Positions 10,290-20,972 of a stretch of 64,000 nucleotides of DNA are shown here, piece by piece. The DNA is taken from positions 124,001 to 188,000 of the forward strand of contig JAMXDE010000027.1 of the NCBI GenBank assembly GCA_026770025.1, given 5' to 3'. How positions within the stretch are numbered: position 1 is the first letter of the stretch; each line of letters starts with the position of its first letter. The stretch is from Craspedostauros australis. Lineage: Eukaryota; Bacillariophyta; Bacillariophyceae; Mastogloiales; Achnanthaceae. The position numbers were made by a program, and so were the translations under genes. The notes under the pieces are model-generated. The model made no database searches. It worked only from the letters and a program-made list of their open reading frames with translations, and was not told the origin of the DNA.

Positions 10290-11981
10290 CCGATGGATGT
10301 GCATATTTTCCGATCTCTTTCGGGTTTCAGCCCTTTGGCTACGACTACATCGATCCAACTTAACCCTTTGCTGTTCTTCGTTTCAGCAAGTTTGTTCCGA
10401 TTTTGAATTGTTTAGTCTCTTTTTGAGGCGTTCCCACGAGACGATCCAAAAGTCCCTCCACGATAGCACTAGTTGTAGAGATTTGGGAGAAGCGGCGAGT
10501 TCGCGTTTACATCCATTCTACCCTGTGCTTGCCTGATCCGTCATCTACGTCGCCAGACTGGCTACTGCATCATGAAACACCAATCACAGCACGATGTGAA
10601 TCATCCTTGGCTACGTTTTGTAGTAACGGAATGGTTGAGTTGCATTGGTACTCTCGAAGTGTTTTGTGTGATGCTCCCTTCGTGCGTTTGGGAAGGTTAT
10701 GATTAATTACCGGGGACCCCAATATGTGAGGCCGGCCGAGAGCGCAAAACTCAACACCATCACATGACAATGGTGCAACACCAAAAAAAGCACACAATGG
10801 CCGTCCAACGGCAACCCCCGCGCCGCAACAACCAGCGGTCCACCGGCGAATCCAAGCACATCGCCGTCACCGCCATGCAACCCTTGGTGGGAGGACGAGC
10901 GGAGGCTGCGAGAGCGGTTGATTTGGGGCCGCCGCAGGCCTCCGCGCAAACGTCTCCAAATTGCAGCAAATTGGCTCGTTGGATGTAGCCTGTGTATTCC
11001 ATGCACAGGGCACACCAACACCTGCGAATGGGCAAGGCGCATCCAGGAGGGCATTGCCAACGCGCCCACGAAGTCTCAGGCTCGGGGAGGACCAGGAAGG
11101 CATCCGTGCGGAGGAATCAGTCGAGGGCAAGAGTTTTGTTGGGCGGATCGCGGCGAACCAGCCAAGTGACTTTGGCAGTGAGGGGGCAGCATCATCAAGC
11201 TGCCCAATCGCCAAGTCACCCATACAAGGTCCGTGCGGCATCGCCTGAAGATGCACGTCGCGAAGTTTGGGCTGCTGCAATGGTCTGGAAGAGGCTGCGG
11301 CATGGAATGAGTGCAGACAGGTCCGTTTTGGTGGGGCACCCCAAAACACCAGTGCCATCACCAAATGGAGGTGTGCCATTGGGACCATCCATGCCCAGCC
11401 CGCTCTGGATGCATCAGCATGTCGCCAGGGAGTGTGGGTATGCACGAGGGGCACGTGGAGAGGCTGAAAGGGTCATGTGGATGAGGTATGGATCTGTATC
11501 CATGCCACAACCGGCTTGCAAATCGTTTTTCGAAATCGCTCTTTTCAGTGTATGGACACATTTGGGTATGCAGTGTGGCAGAAACGTTCTGTCCTTCATG
11601 GGGTGGATAGATGGGGGGTACACAGAGCGAATGGTATGCACAGTTTGCCAATATAACTGGATGATGATGATGATCATGGGTGCTGAGTGGAGGGCAACAT
11701 TGCTGTATCGAGAATTTTTCGAATCCACCACGCAACTGTGTGGTGAGCCAACATGAAATTGAAAATAACTTCCTTGTCAATTTAACTTCAATTTTCTGAC
11801 CAAACGATAGTCAGGCGTACTAATGCACTGTTTAGATTTGATTGCACACGATGTGTTGTTGAGATATAGCATGATAAGCAGATATTTGGATGGTTTTGGG
11901 GTGGGCTCTAGATAGTCTACGTATCACGACCCATCACCCACAAAACTCCACAACTCGTGTTATCGCGGCGATGCACATCCA

Positions 11982-13187
11982 TCACAAAATTTTCGTCTCA
12001 TCATCCAACACAGCCTCACTTTCTCTGTTCACCTTCATTGTGTGAGCATCACACCACATCTGATGGTCCAATTCCTCTTCCTCTCTCTGCAACTCCTCTT
12101 CTCTCTGCTCCTCCTCTGTTGCAGATGGTGCATTGGAGGTTGCCACGATTATGGATGTTGTTGCTTTGCTTGTTGGGTTGGTGTTGGTGCTGGTTTCCAT
12201 CTTGATGAGAGCGGCCTCCTTCTTTTCCTTGCGTTGTTTGGCGTTGTACGCTGCTGACAGTGAAGCTTTCACACGCATCGGGTTAGCGTGCAGTTGTACG
12301 TACCAGTCAGTTTTGGCTTTTTCACTGTCCATCAATTGCTCGTGTGCTTCGTGTTCAGATGGTCTGTTTTTCGGGTCCTTCGCGGACGCTTCACTGATGC
12401 CCTTCAATTTGTCCGCGATGTAGTCTGGTAGTTTCGCGTTGATCCGTACGGTTTTGCTCGCCCAGCCTTGTACTGCGAGTGGTGGGTGTTCGGTTTCTGC
12501 GGTCTGGTCTTGTAGTGCTGTGGTGTGATCGGATGGCAGGTGTTCATGTCCGTCTTCGAGGGCTTTGCCGAACACCAGCCCCTTGCTTTCTGCCGCTGTG
12601 CGCCCGAGTTTTCGCGTCTTGTCCGTCTTCCTGAATGATTCGGACGTGATCGGCAGCTTGTCGGACGTGAAAGTTCTACAACCGATGACACCCAACTCGT
12701 TGATGATCCACCCTCCCCATTCGGTGCTCTTCACCACGACGTCTTCCGTGATGCCAGATGCAGCCACCAACCGCGCCTGGTCATCGTCGTACTTCACCTC
12801 GTGAGTCTGACGTACCTGTTGTCCAGACGCTCGGAATCGTCGTTTTGGTGCACCAGGCAGCGTGGTGATGTTGCCTGCCAGGAGCGCCGCGTTGACAAGT
12901 ACCGTTGTCGTACCTGCGATGTTACCGGCTTGGAGCGCGAGGAAGACTTGGAACGGGGTCTTGATGTCCTTGCCACTTTGCACGTATTTTCGCAGTACAC
13001 GGGTGATGTACGCGAAGTGGGTGTCCAGCATGCTCTTACCAGTTTGGGCCTCCGTGTAAATCCATGCGATGATTTTGGCCGCCTTTCGTGTCGCAAGGTT
13101 CTTGTTGAGTACCGATGTGATGAGCGCGATGTGCTCGTGACTGGCAAAGCAACACGCGTTATCGCTCTGTAGGATGATTTCAGTCAC
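11982..13187 (-). CDS. DDE-2 transposase, C-terminal segment (frame -1 relative to the N-terminal segment)
   Basis: This frame continues the transposase after the frameshift at the A6 run (13210-13215). True homology starts slightly upstream, at VKDIHPSVTEIILQSDNA, before the nominal first codon. It supplies the probable second and third DDE acidic positions: LQSDNACC, and TEAQTGKSMLDTHFA about 50 residues later. A Lys/Glu-rich tail follows, ending DDETKIL. The LQSDNA and DxHFA motifs recall large uncharacterised DDE proteins of oomycetes, algae and cnidarians, but I cannot name the family. On its own it lacks the first catalytic Asp and the N-terminal domains, so it would not be functional unless ribosomes slip at the A run. 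Confidence 0.65.
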   Translation of the reverse strand: MTEIILQSDNACCFASHEHIALITSVLNKNLATRKAAKIIAWIYTEAQTGKSMLDTHFAYITRVLRKYVQSGKDIKTPFQVFLALQAGNIAGTTTVLVNAALLAGNITTLPGAPKRRFRASGQQVRQTHEVKYDDDQARLVAASGITEDVVVKSTEWGGWIINELGVIGCRTFTSDKLPITSESFRKTDKTRKLGRTAAESKGLVFGKALEDGHEHLPSDHTTALQDQTAETEHPPLAVQGWASKTVRINAKLPDYIADKLKGISEASAKDPKNRPSEHEAHEQLMDSEKAKTDWYVQLHANPMRVKASLSAAYNAKQRKEKKEAALIKMETSTNTNPTSKATTSIIVATSNAPSATEEEQREEELQREEEELDHQMWCDAHTMKVNRESEAVLDDETKIL

Positions 13188-15496
13188 GGATGGGTGAATG
13201 TCTTTGACCTTTTTTGCACGATCTCCAGCAGTCCACCAACTTGAAGTGTGTCTTGCGTCGGTCTTCCATCGACCACAATGTCGATGAACCGATAAGTGAA
13301 AATGTCATTGCGACATGTGATGACCATTGCCCCAAGCAGTGACATCCCCTTCTTCCCCCAATATTCTTGTTGGGCTTCGCCTTGGCCTGTTGGTAGGATT
13401 TTTTGCTTATGGTCGAGTACCACATAGGCTCTTTCAGGCTTTTCATTGAGCTGCGATTGATAAAAGGCGATTTGTCGGAATTGAACTTTTGCACACACTT
13501 TGTGAGCCATGTAGTTAACAATTTCGTTGGCGAATCCCGGCGCCGCTGCAAGCATTGATTGCAATTCGTCATTGTGTTCTTTGAGTTCGTTGTCCTTAAG
13601 CATTTCGACAAAAGGAACAAAACGATCATTCACAAATCGCATTGCTGCTCCACAACGGTTGCATACTTTACGTGGTTGTTCGCTTGCAGTGGTGGGAGAA
13701 GTGTCATTTGTGACAGTGGTTTTCTTCTTGCTCTTGTGCTTGTTGGTGCGTGGTTTGCGTTGGTTGGTTGATGTGGCTGCTCCCTTCTTCGCCTTTTTGG
13801 TGGTGAGAGCGAACGTGGCCGAACGCATTGGATCGTCGCACTGAAGCTGCATGTGGGAGGCGGTGAACTCCCATTTGAGGAACACAACAAGCAGTTCGAG
13901 CGCATGCAAGAGAGAATCGGCTGTGCGCACATGCTGTGTGATGACATCATCGGGCTCATCGTTCTGGTGCTGATACTTGTCATTGGCATCCACAGTGGCA
14001 TCGTTTTGCTCCTCCCCATCTGCTTCATACTTAGCCTTCAGTAGGTCTACTAGGCGCGAAATTGCCTGTTTGAGTTTCTCCGTTGCCATCCAGAAGTAGC
14101 TTTCGAAGGAAGAGAGGCCTGTCTTGATCTTGCTTTTGCGTGTGAGGAGGTGGGTCATGGTGGTGAAAGCAGGCATCCCAACCGGAGTATTGGTAGTGGA
14201 AGAGTACATGTCGAATAATTCTTGGATGGTGGTGCTGCCACGATCGAACACCGGGACATTCTCAAATTCAATTCCACCATACTGTACCATGTGACTTAAC
14301 CCTGCCTTGTATGTTGTTGTTGTCATGAGGAAGGACACCACGCCAGACAGGTCGCAAGCACGCACGCGATACTGAAGAACTGGCGGTGAGATGGTTTCGC
14401 CATGGCTCAACATGTCGTAGTAGCGACGCAAGGTGCATACCTGGCTATGTGTGACGATGTTGCATTTGGGAAGCATACGAGTCTTCTGTTCGTCGGACAG
14501 TTCTTGCGCGCGCTTTTCGAGGATGGAAGTACACAGTGCATGTGGCGCAGACATGGCCAAAGCAGCTCTCACCGCGCGGGATGATTGAGTTTCTCCGAGC
14601 AAGCCCAGGGTGTACAGATTGGATGCCAACATGATTGGCGGAAGATCCACGTTGCCACGCACGAATGCAACCACCTGTTCCAGCTGACGAGTTGGCACGT
14701 CCTCTTCTGGCAGCAGCACTGTCCAAAGTGCGGATGATACAACGTTCCACATCTGTTTCACATAGCTCCAGATGGTCCGATCGTGGCTGCCTGCGAGGAC
14801 GAACCCTTTTTTCGGCATCAGTTGCAACAGTTTTGGATCTAGGTTAGATCCAAGTGCCGCCATCACACGAACGATGGCATCACGCCTCCAGTTTCCCGCC
14901 TCTTCCGGATTGTACCCGAACTGACCTCCTCTCCTGTTCCTGCTGGCACGCGCCCGTTCCTCCTTGCCGTTGTCGTTGTATGTGCTGTCGCTATCGCCAG
15001 AGGCATCTGCGTAGCCCCCAGCAACAACAGTATTGCAGCGCCGGGGAAGCCTCGCTGGTAGGGTAGGCTCAACAGGCGGAGCAACATCAGCTGCAGCAGG
15101 CAGGGGTGGCGCGTTCAAGATAACGCTCACCATTGTTCCATCGCCGACACCTCGTCCCTCAGATCGCACCTTGACGTTGGAGTCGTCGAAGACGCCTCCG
15201 TTGTCATCGAGGATGTGAACGAACACATGCAGCACGCGAGCGTGCGCATGCGTACCGTTCGGGACGAGGCTGCCATCCGCTGCGAGCATCGGCTTCACAT
15301 CGATCACTCGCGTGATGGTGGTTGGCTTCCTCAACGCAGCGAATGGCTTGTCAGGCAACAGTTGCTCCGCGGTAGGGAGCAAGTTTCCCTTGGAGTCGGC
15401 AGGAGGAGCAGATGCAAGGCGAGCAGAACGCGGTTTCTTACGGGCAGAGGGGTTAGCATCCTTGGAGAGGGCCTTGGTAGGGGTAGAGATAGGCAT
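13184..15496 (-). CDS. DDE-2 transposase, N-terminal segment with first catalytic Asp
   Basis: About 770 codons from ATG 15494-15496 (MPISTPTKALSK). Longer open sequence upstream to 15853 crosses an AAC/TAC microsatellite and reads as poly-Val, so I do not count it as coding. The region contains a basic N-terminus, a helical middle part, a CNRCGAAM zinc-binding-like motif near residue 620, then YVVLDHK and EYWGKKGMSLLGAM, the likely first Asp region of a DDE fold. The frame breaks at a run of six A (13210-13215 on the plus strand as T6) and stops at 13184. One extra A would restore the reading into the next segment. That suggests a homopolymer indel, which could also be a sequencing error. 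Confidence 0.65.
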   Translation of the reverse strand: MPISTPTKALSKDANPSARKKPRSARLASAPPADSKGNLLPTAEQLLPDKPFAALRKPTTITRVIDVKPMLAADGSLVPNGTHAHARVLHVFVHILDDNGGVFDDSNVKVRSEGRGVGDGTMVSVILNAPPLPAAADVAPPVEPTLPARLPRRCNTVVAGGYADASGDSDSTYNDNGKEERARASRNRRGGQFGYNPEEAGNWRRDAIVRVMAALGSNLDPKLLQLMPKKGFVLAGSHDRTIWSYVKQMWNVVSSALWTVLLPEEDVPTRQLEQVVAFVRGNVDLPPIMLASNLYTLGLLGETQSSRAVRAALAMSAPHALCTSILEKRAQELSDEQKTRMLPKCNIVTHSQVCTLRRYYDMLSHGETISPPVLQYRVRACDLSGVVSFLMTTTTYKAGLSHMVQYGGIEFENVPVFDRGSTTIQELFDMYSSTTNTPVGMPAFTTMTHLLTRKSKIKTGLSSFESYFWMATEKLKQAISRLVDLLKAKYEADGEEQNDATVDANDKYQHQNDEPDDVITQHVRTADSLLHALELLVVFLKWEFTASHMQLQCDDPMRSATFALTTKKAKKGAATSTNQRKPRTNKHKSKKKTTVTNDTSPTTASEQPRKVCNRCGAAMRFVNDRFVPFVEMLKDNELKEHNDELQSMLAAAPGFANEIVNYMAHKVCAKVQFRQIAFYQSQLNEKPERAYVVLDHKQKILPTGQGEAQQEYWGKKGMSLLGAMVITCRNDIFTYRFIDIVVDGRPTQDTLQVGGLLEIVQKRSKTFTHP

Positions 15497-15608
15497 GATG
15501 TAGTTGTTGGTGTTGAGTATGGTTGTTAGCTGGTTGGATGTGATGAACAGCACAGGTTGAGATGAAGTGAGGAAGGAGAGCAAACGATGAATGGTCGACC
15601 ATTCGTTG

Positions 15609-15623
15609 ACAACAACAACAACA

Positions 15624-15673
<50 letters not shown>

Positions 15674-15674
15674 C
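15609..15674. repeat. (AAC)n(TAC)n microsatellite
   Basis: Five to six AAC units run straight into about sixteen TAC units. The repeat lies in the 5' leader of the DDE-2 transposase, 113 bp upstream of its ATG, and inflates the open frame there into a poly-Val reading on the minus strand. Confidence 0.9.
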
Positions 15675-16017
15675 AGGAGGAGGAGAACTAGCATGGAGCG
15701 AAAGGGCGAGTGTGCAGGGCATTGGCGAGGCAAGTTGTGAATGGAGCCGAAGCGTGGCACAAATTTGCGAAATGATGGCGATGATGTGTTTTGTGTGATG
15801 TGTTTTGTGTCATCTGTTTTGTGACGAGCAGAATGTGGAATCATGCGCCACATGCTAACGTGTAATTAACGCGTACCAAACGACTGACACCTTCGGAAGC
15901 ATGTCCGTGACTGATCACCTCACGATAAATACGTGAGAACATGATAGAACCTTCTGCGGACAACAACGGGTTTTGTGCTGTTGGACCAACGTGACTGCTA
16001 TACATACATAGATCACT

Positions 16018-16176
16018 CCATAAAACTTAAAATAAGGATCTAACAAAAAATGTAACGGTTAATTATGTATAAGTAGACTATAAGGATTACGAATATGTGC
16101 TTGGTTTGGATATCGCAGATGAAAAGTTAGAATGTCCATTTCAAAGTGTTGGTCGACTCACTCGGGTGGCTCATAT
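16018..16176 (-). repeat. DDE-2 right terminal inverted repeat
   Basis: Inverted partner of 10131-10289. The inner end reads CCATAAAACTTAAAATAAGG and the outer end GACTCACTCGGGTGGCTCAT. Divergence from the left copy is concentrated around 16050-16080. Confidence 0.8.
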
Positions 16177-17934
16177 CCACGATCTCGATGATGCTCCGTC
16201 ATCGAATCATTGTCTTCTTGAACTGATCTGGAGACAGGTGTCGACGTGGTGACTCGATGACATCCTGTCGACGTCAACTGTTGTCAGGAATCGGGTGTTC
16301 GGAAACACCGAATTCCCGCACCTCCCAATAATGGAGAGTCGAGCGTCATTAAACAAAATATTACCGCACCTCCCGCTTTGGATCTTTGTGACGCCAGAAT
16401 TGTGAGCTGCACGTGCTTTTGAGGTGGAGAACGCCACGTGCCGAATGCGGACCGGATCGTGACGTTCATGACCGCAATGCAGGAATGGGAGCCACGCGTG
16501 TATGTCGCAGGGGGCGGCGATGTTGGATTTGTGACCAGCATCACGATACACGCGACTATGGCCCCCATGTCGCAACGAACAAGAAAAGAGTATTCGAGAC
16601 TGGCCGGCATCACGAAGAGTGAGACAGCTTGTGAATGGGTCCCTGATGATGAACTGTTGAATGATCGGAAAAGGATTGGAGAGCATCAGAGATGTCCCAA
16701 GATGAGAAGTCAGAGGAGGAAACATCCAAGCTGTTCTTGTGAAACATGGAGACTGTGATCCAACCAAATGGAACAAGTCAGGTGATGCCTGCAACTTGGC
16801 GATGTCTAAGTCAACAAAACTATTGGTGGGAAGACAACATGATGAGTGCACGGACATGGGGCACTTGGTGGTGCATACATGTCCATGGTGAATTCGAGAT
16901 GAATGCAAGATGTATGTATGCTAGACCAATGGATGGACCCATGGAGGTCTCAGGAGGAGATCGAACTTTGGAAGTTGAGAGCAATGAAGAGCTCACAGTT
17001 CAGAGAAGTAGATTCTAACAAACGATTAGCTTTCTACTATCACCGCCAACCTGGATTTCCAACATGGGACACCATAGGTTGGAGGAAGTCTGTCCCTTAT
17101 TGAACTTCAACTCCGTGTGCCCTTGAGGAGCCGAACCACACGCAATCTCCTCTTCATCCCAAGCGCGCGTTCACATTTCTCTTCTTCCATCCGCATACTC
17201 TACCAGTACTGGACTTCGCAGCAAGCAAATCAAACACCCATCTCCAATTGGATCCAACTTGCTTGCAGTATGGTTTCATGCGATGTCCACCAACACCCCG
17301 TGGCTTCGTGGCGATGTACTTCATGTGCATCTACAAGTAGAGAGTGCTGTGTCATTAATCTACCAATGCTTTACTCGTACAGTGCTGCACTTCTACACTA
17401 CAAATTCATTGCTCTGACCATCACGCTGTCTTCATCTTCCCCCTTCAGTGCCCGATCCACACTGATCGCATGAGCCTACCAATACGATGGGGAGCGGCTG
17501 TTCGTTTCGATTCCCGTTGTTTCCCAGCAGCGGACTTGCCCGGTTTGGACGAGGACACTGCCTGGCTCACTGGTGACAACTAGAATAGTACCCAGGAATG
17601 AAGTGTAACTAAGAAACTAAATTGTGAGAATGATTATGCATGGATCTTGCTTCATTGGTTTGCTTGGCGTTCGCTTTGCTCTCCGAAGTTTCTCCTCTTT
17701 TTGGTTTGAATGTATTGTGCATCCGTGTTTACGGTGGCGTTGGTTGGCAGAACGGCTTGAACCAACCATGCCTTTCCTCCAGGACCCGATTTGAAGTAGA
17801 ATGTTGTCCGGGACGGTAGTTCTCGACTGCAGGACTTTCTGAGTCTTGGATACCATATTATCCCACAATTCCGTGTTCAGGTTGTGTCGTGTTAGAACAG
17901 GTATTTGTATCTCTAGACAGTCGCAGCTTCGACT
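16177..17934. other. Intergenic, nothing firm
   Basis: Frames overlap on both strands without recognisable domains. Two short blocks containing CCGCACCTCC at about 16317 and 16366 resemble the GGAGGTGCGGCAATC word inside the Copia-B LTR, possibly an old LTR trace. The longest minus frame (16207-16908) has repetitive RCGN words from these blocks and no family resemblance. Confidence 0.35.
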
Positions 17935-17978
17935 AAGGTGGCCTGGTAGGCAGAGCGGTTCGATTCCGCAGCACCTTA
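17935..17978 (+). ncRNA. Minimal tRNA-like fold without anticodon arm
   Basis: Forty-four bases fold into a 6-bp acceptor-like stem (AAGGTG with CACCTT), a GCC-TGGTA-GGC hairpin like a D arm, and a GCGG-TTCGATT-CCGC hairpin like a T arm, with a final unpaired A. GGTTCGATTCC is a perfect RNA polymerase III B-box, and TGGCCTGGTAGG is close to an A-box. No anticodon arm is present and no tRNA identity can be given. It may be a tRNA remnant, a tRNA-like 3' processing signal or chance. It overlaps, on the opposite strand, the stop codon of the NADPH oxidase gene. Confidence 0.35.
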
Positions 17979-20972
17979 TGCTGCAACAGTATCGGACTCA
18001 GATTCGCCAGATTGCTCAAGTTCGGCAATGGACACGGCAATGTTCATGCTCATTTGCGAGGAACGGTATTGATCACACCCGTCAATCAACATGCTCATGC
18101 CCGTGCGCTGGGACGAGAGACGGTTCATTTTGGACTTCACGATATCATCATCGTGATGAGGCAACGCATACTGGGAGACCCTGCGTGTTGCCAACGGTTG
18201 GCTGGAGCCTCTTTTCTGCGGAGTGACATCATGGCCACTGACAACACCAGAGTCTTGCTTGTCGTTGGTCACCTTCTCCGTCTTTGCTGTCTTCGATCCA
18301 CCATAATTCTCGGAGACGAAGTCCATCTGGTGCCTGCCATTTCCCGTCATGGCCGTCACCATATCGTTTGAGATCTTGCACAGCTGGACGCGAGAGGCAA
18401 GCTCCGGCGAGCCGCAAAACGCCAGCATCGAATACGACATGGCTTGCGTCTTGATCATCTCGAGCGTGTGATCTTCGATGATGCGTGGCAGGTCGATGCG
18501 ACGGAACTGAATGGCGCCGCACTTGTAGAGCGATGTATGTTCAATCTCCGTCTTCAGCGCATCGCATGCGTCGGTGTCCCGATCGGTGATGAAGATGCTG
18601 AAGCGGCACACTTGCAGAGCATTTTCGATGCCCCATGCTTTGACCAATGCATCCCAGACCACGAGGATATCCGGGAGGATCTTGGACACTTGCGAGACGG
18701 ACCGTGTGGTCCACATGACCTTCAGGGAATCGAGCTTGGTGGCTTCATCCCGGTTAATCTGCCTCTTCCATGACTTGTGCCGTGGCAGCACTGCCTTCGT
18801 CCACACTCGGGCTGTCATGTACAGTGTCAGTAGACAGAACAAGGCCAGATGTCCATCGTCGAGCCTGCCGTGATTGTCATACATGCGGAACCATCCCCAG
18901 TCAGCGAACGGGGTAACGAGGCAGAGTGAGGCGTCGACGTAGGCCAGGAGGCTGTGGCCGTTCCATATGAAGATGGCAATGATAGCAAAGATGGTCTGGA
19001 ACATGGCCGTCAATACCTTCAGTGCATCGATCATGCCATCGTAGAGATCGATCGGGATCGTGTTCCATGAGATCGTCAATGCGAACAGCGTGACTCCCAG
19101 CATTGGCATGAAGGCGAGCAAGACGACGCCATAGATGGAGCGGGTGGCAAGGAAGGCAGATCGTCGCAGGCTGGCCTTGTTGCGGTGCATGGCATCCCAC
19201 TCCGTCAGTTCATCCTGCGCCATGATCCCATCGCAGATCGTCTGGTTTAGCTCATCTCGCTTGGTAGAGGCTGGAAGCTGAGCTCTGGTGCGAGTGCCGT
19301 CACCATTCTGTCCTGCATAGGCTGGGGTGGAGCATGCGATGCGGCTGATTTCTCTCGCTACGGATCCCTTGCGTGCCTGGTTGGCGATGTCAAGCTGGAA
19401 GAGCTTGTCCTGGCGCTCGAAGAGATCCGAAAGGCGCTGCCTTGGGTCGAGCTTGAGCATCTGCTGCACATGTTGGTTGAACAGGCTGAGCAGCGGAACG
19501 ATTCCTGTTCATTCCACGGTCGCACATTGTTTCATTTTGGGTTCGCAGGAGTTCGAACGTGGTGACAAGATACCGAAGGTGAGAAGAGGACATTGACGAA
19601 GCAAAATGGCCGCAGAGAACAAGTCGCTTGCCAACGCATTTGTCACAGTGCGAATCCACGCAGAACACGCACCAGTACCTGACCCAATCACGAGCGCATG
19701 CGTGTAGTCCTCGATCTTGGCCAAGGCTGTCCCGCAGGGTCCCATGACCTCTACGCACAGCTCCGATTCAAGGCCCTGATCGGAGCTATCATCGAGCAGC
19801 TTCCAGAGCTTTCCCGTCCATGACTGCTCGTCGAAGACCTCGATGTAGAAGTCAAGATCAGGAGAGTCCGGGCCAGAAGCGATGGAGAATGGATGCCAGT
19901 GGATGTCGAACTGCTTGATACGGAGGAAAGCGTACTGGCCAGGGCTGAAGCGGAAGAGGTCAGGGCGACGGAGCTTGAGGATGATCGTCTTGGACCCACC
20001 GGTGCCTGATACGCTGGTGGCCATCACCACGTTGACCCTGTGCTTGTGGTTGAGATGCATGGCGGCACGGTCGCACAAGTAGAACAGCAGAGTCGATGAA
20101 AACCACTGGAAGGTCTGACTTCGGCTGCCTGGGTGTCGGCGGTGCTTCGCGTCGAAGGTATGTGCGATAGTGATGAAGTACATGACGAAGACGAGGTGGT
20201 GGATGGCGTAGAACAGCTCGTACGGGATGACGTATCGGAAGTAGGATGTTCCGCCGATGATCATCAAGCAGGCGAGGATGGCGTATCCCGTGATCGCGAT
20301 CTCGGTTGTGAACTTGTCGCAGAATCCCTCCTCGCCGTCAGCGCATAGCATGCCAGCGTAGACGAAGAAGAGGAGCGTGGCCGAGAACACGATGAAGATC
20401 ATGGTGTAGCCAAAGTGGATGTGCAAGCGGAGCATCCGGTTCATGGGGACGATCTTGTCAATGAACGACCCGGAGAGGGATGCGATGCTCAGCCGCGACA
20501 TTGTCAGCGGGAGCAAGGCCATCTGGAACAAGATGGCATGTGAGCATCCAAACTCCACCGGTGGCACCATGCGCTTCCACCAGTACCAGCTGGCCCCGTC
20601 CGGGGTTTTGTTCTCTTGGAGCTGGAATTTTTGCAACGCAAAGTGTGTGAACACCACCATGGTGGTCATGAAGTGGATGAGGAAGAAGACCAAGAGCTTG
20701 CGCTCGGCGTAGAGGTAGATCACGGAGCGGTAAACTGCCGCTGGTTCGAGGAGTTGCTTGGCCTTGTGGAAGATGTGACGTTGTTCATCTTGTGTTGAGG
20801 CGGTTCCTGACGATTGTGCTTCATCTTGAAACTTGCGGCGCGGATTGCTTGTCTTGCCTGCCACATCGTGACGGCTGCTGCTGGTCTCACCTTCCTTGCT
20901 CTCGTTGGCCATGGCTACCTCTTCGCTGTTGTGAGAAGAACCGAGCTCCAGATTTTGTTCTGGCTTGTTCAT
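17976..20972 (-). CDS. NADPH oxidase / ferric reductase family transmembrane protein (2 exons)
   Basis: Read as complement(join(17976..19504, 19673..20972)), 942 aa. The family moves electrons from cytosolic NADPH through FAD and two hemes across a membrane, to oxygen (superoxide) or ferric iron. Visible are a polar N-terminus of about 80 residues, several membrane helices, and candidate heme His residues in RLHIHFGY (~183) and YAIHHLVFV with AHTF (~255-267). The FAD motif HPFSIAS lies near 361, the NADPH loop GSGTGIVPLLS across the splice, WTTR near 700 and FCGSP near 795. The 168-bp intron (19505-19672, donor GTGCGT, acceptor AACAG) is a multiple of three with an in-frame TGA, and removing it restores the NADPH loop. 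About 230 residues with three predicted membrane helices sit inside the NADPH domain, which is unusual. NOX and ferric reductase cannot be separated from sequence alone. Confidence 0.85.

Larger units (their letters stand above)
10131..16176 (-). mobile_element. DDE-2: 6-kb DNA transposon with 159-bp terminal inverted repeats
   Basis: The element is bounded by two inverted copies of a 159-bp sequence and carries one frameshifted transposase gene on the minus strand (11982-15496). The left third (10290-11980) has only short frames of no recognised family. The target duplication is unresolved: if the ends are GAGCC...GGCTC, both sides carry ATAT, which may be chance. The repeats have many mismatches to each other, so this copy is not very young. 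Confidence 0.75.

Noticed and set aside
10867-11756. Overlapping frames on both strands inside DDE-2 (195 and 254 codons)
   Set aside because: They overlap each other, show no family resemblance and have low-information composition; they are possible only as an accessory ORF of the transposon.
15497-15853. N-terminal extension of the DDE-2 transposase by about 119 codons
   Set aside because: It reads through the TAC microsatellite as poly-Val and has no homolog-like content; ATG 15496 fits better.
19509-19672. Continuous coding reading of the NADPH oxidase through ACSAWIRTV to QCATVE
   Set aside because: The resulting protein loses the GSGTGIVP loop; splicing at GTGCGT/AACAG restores it exactly, so this stretch is intronic.
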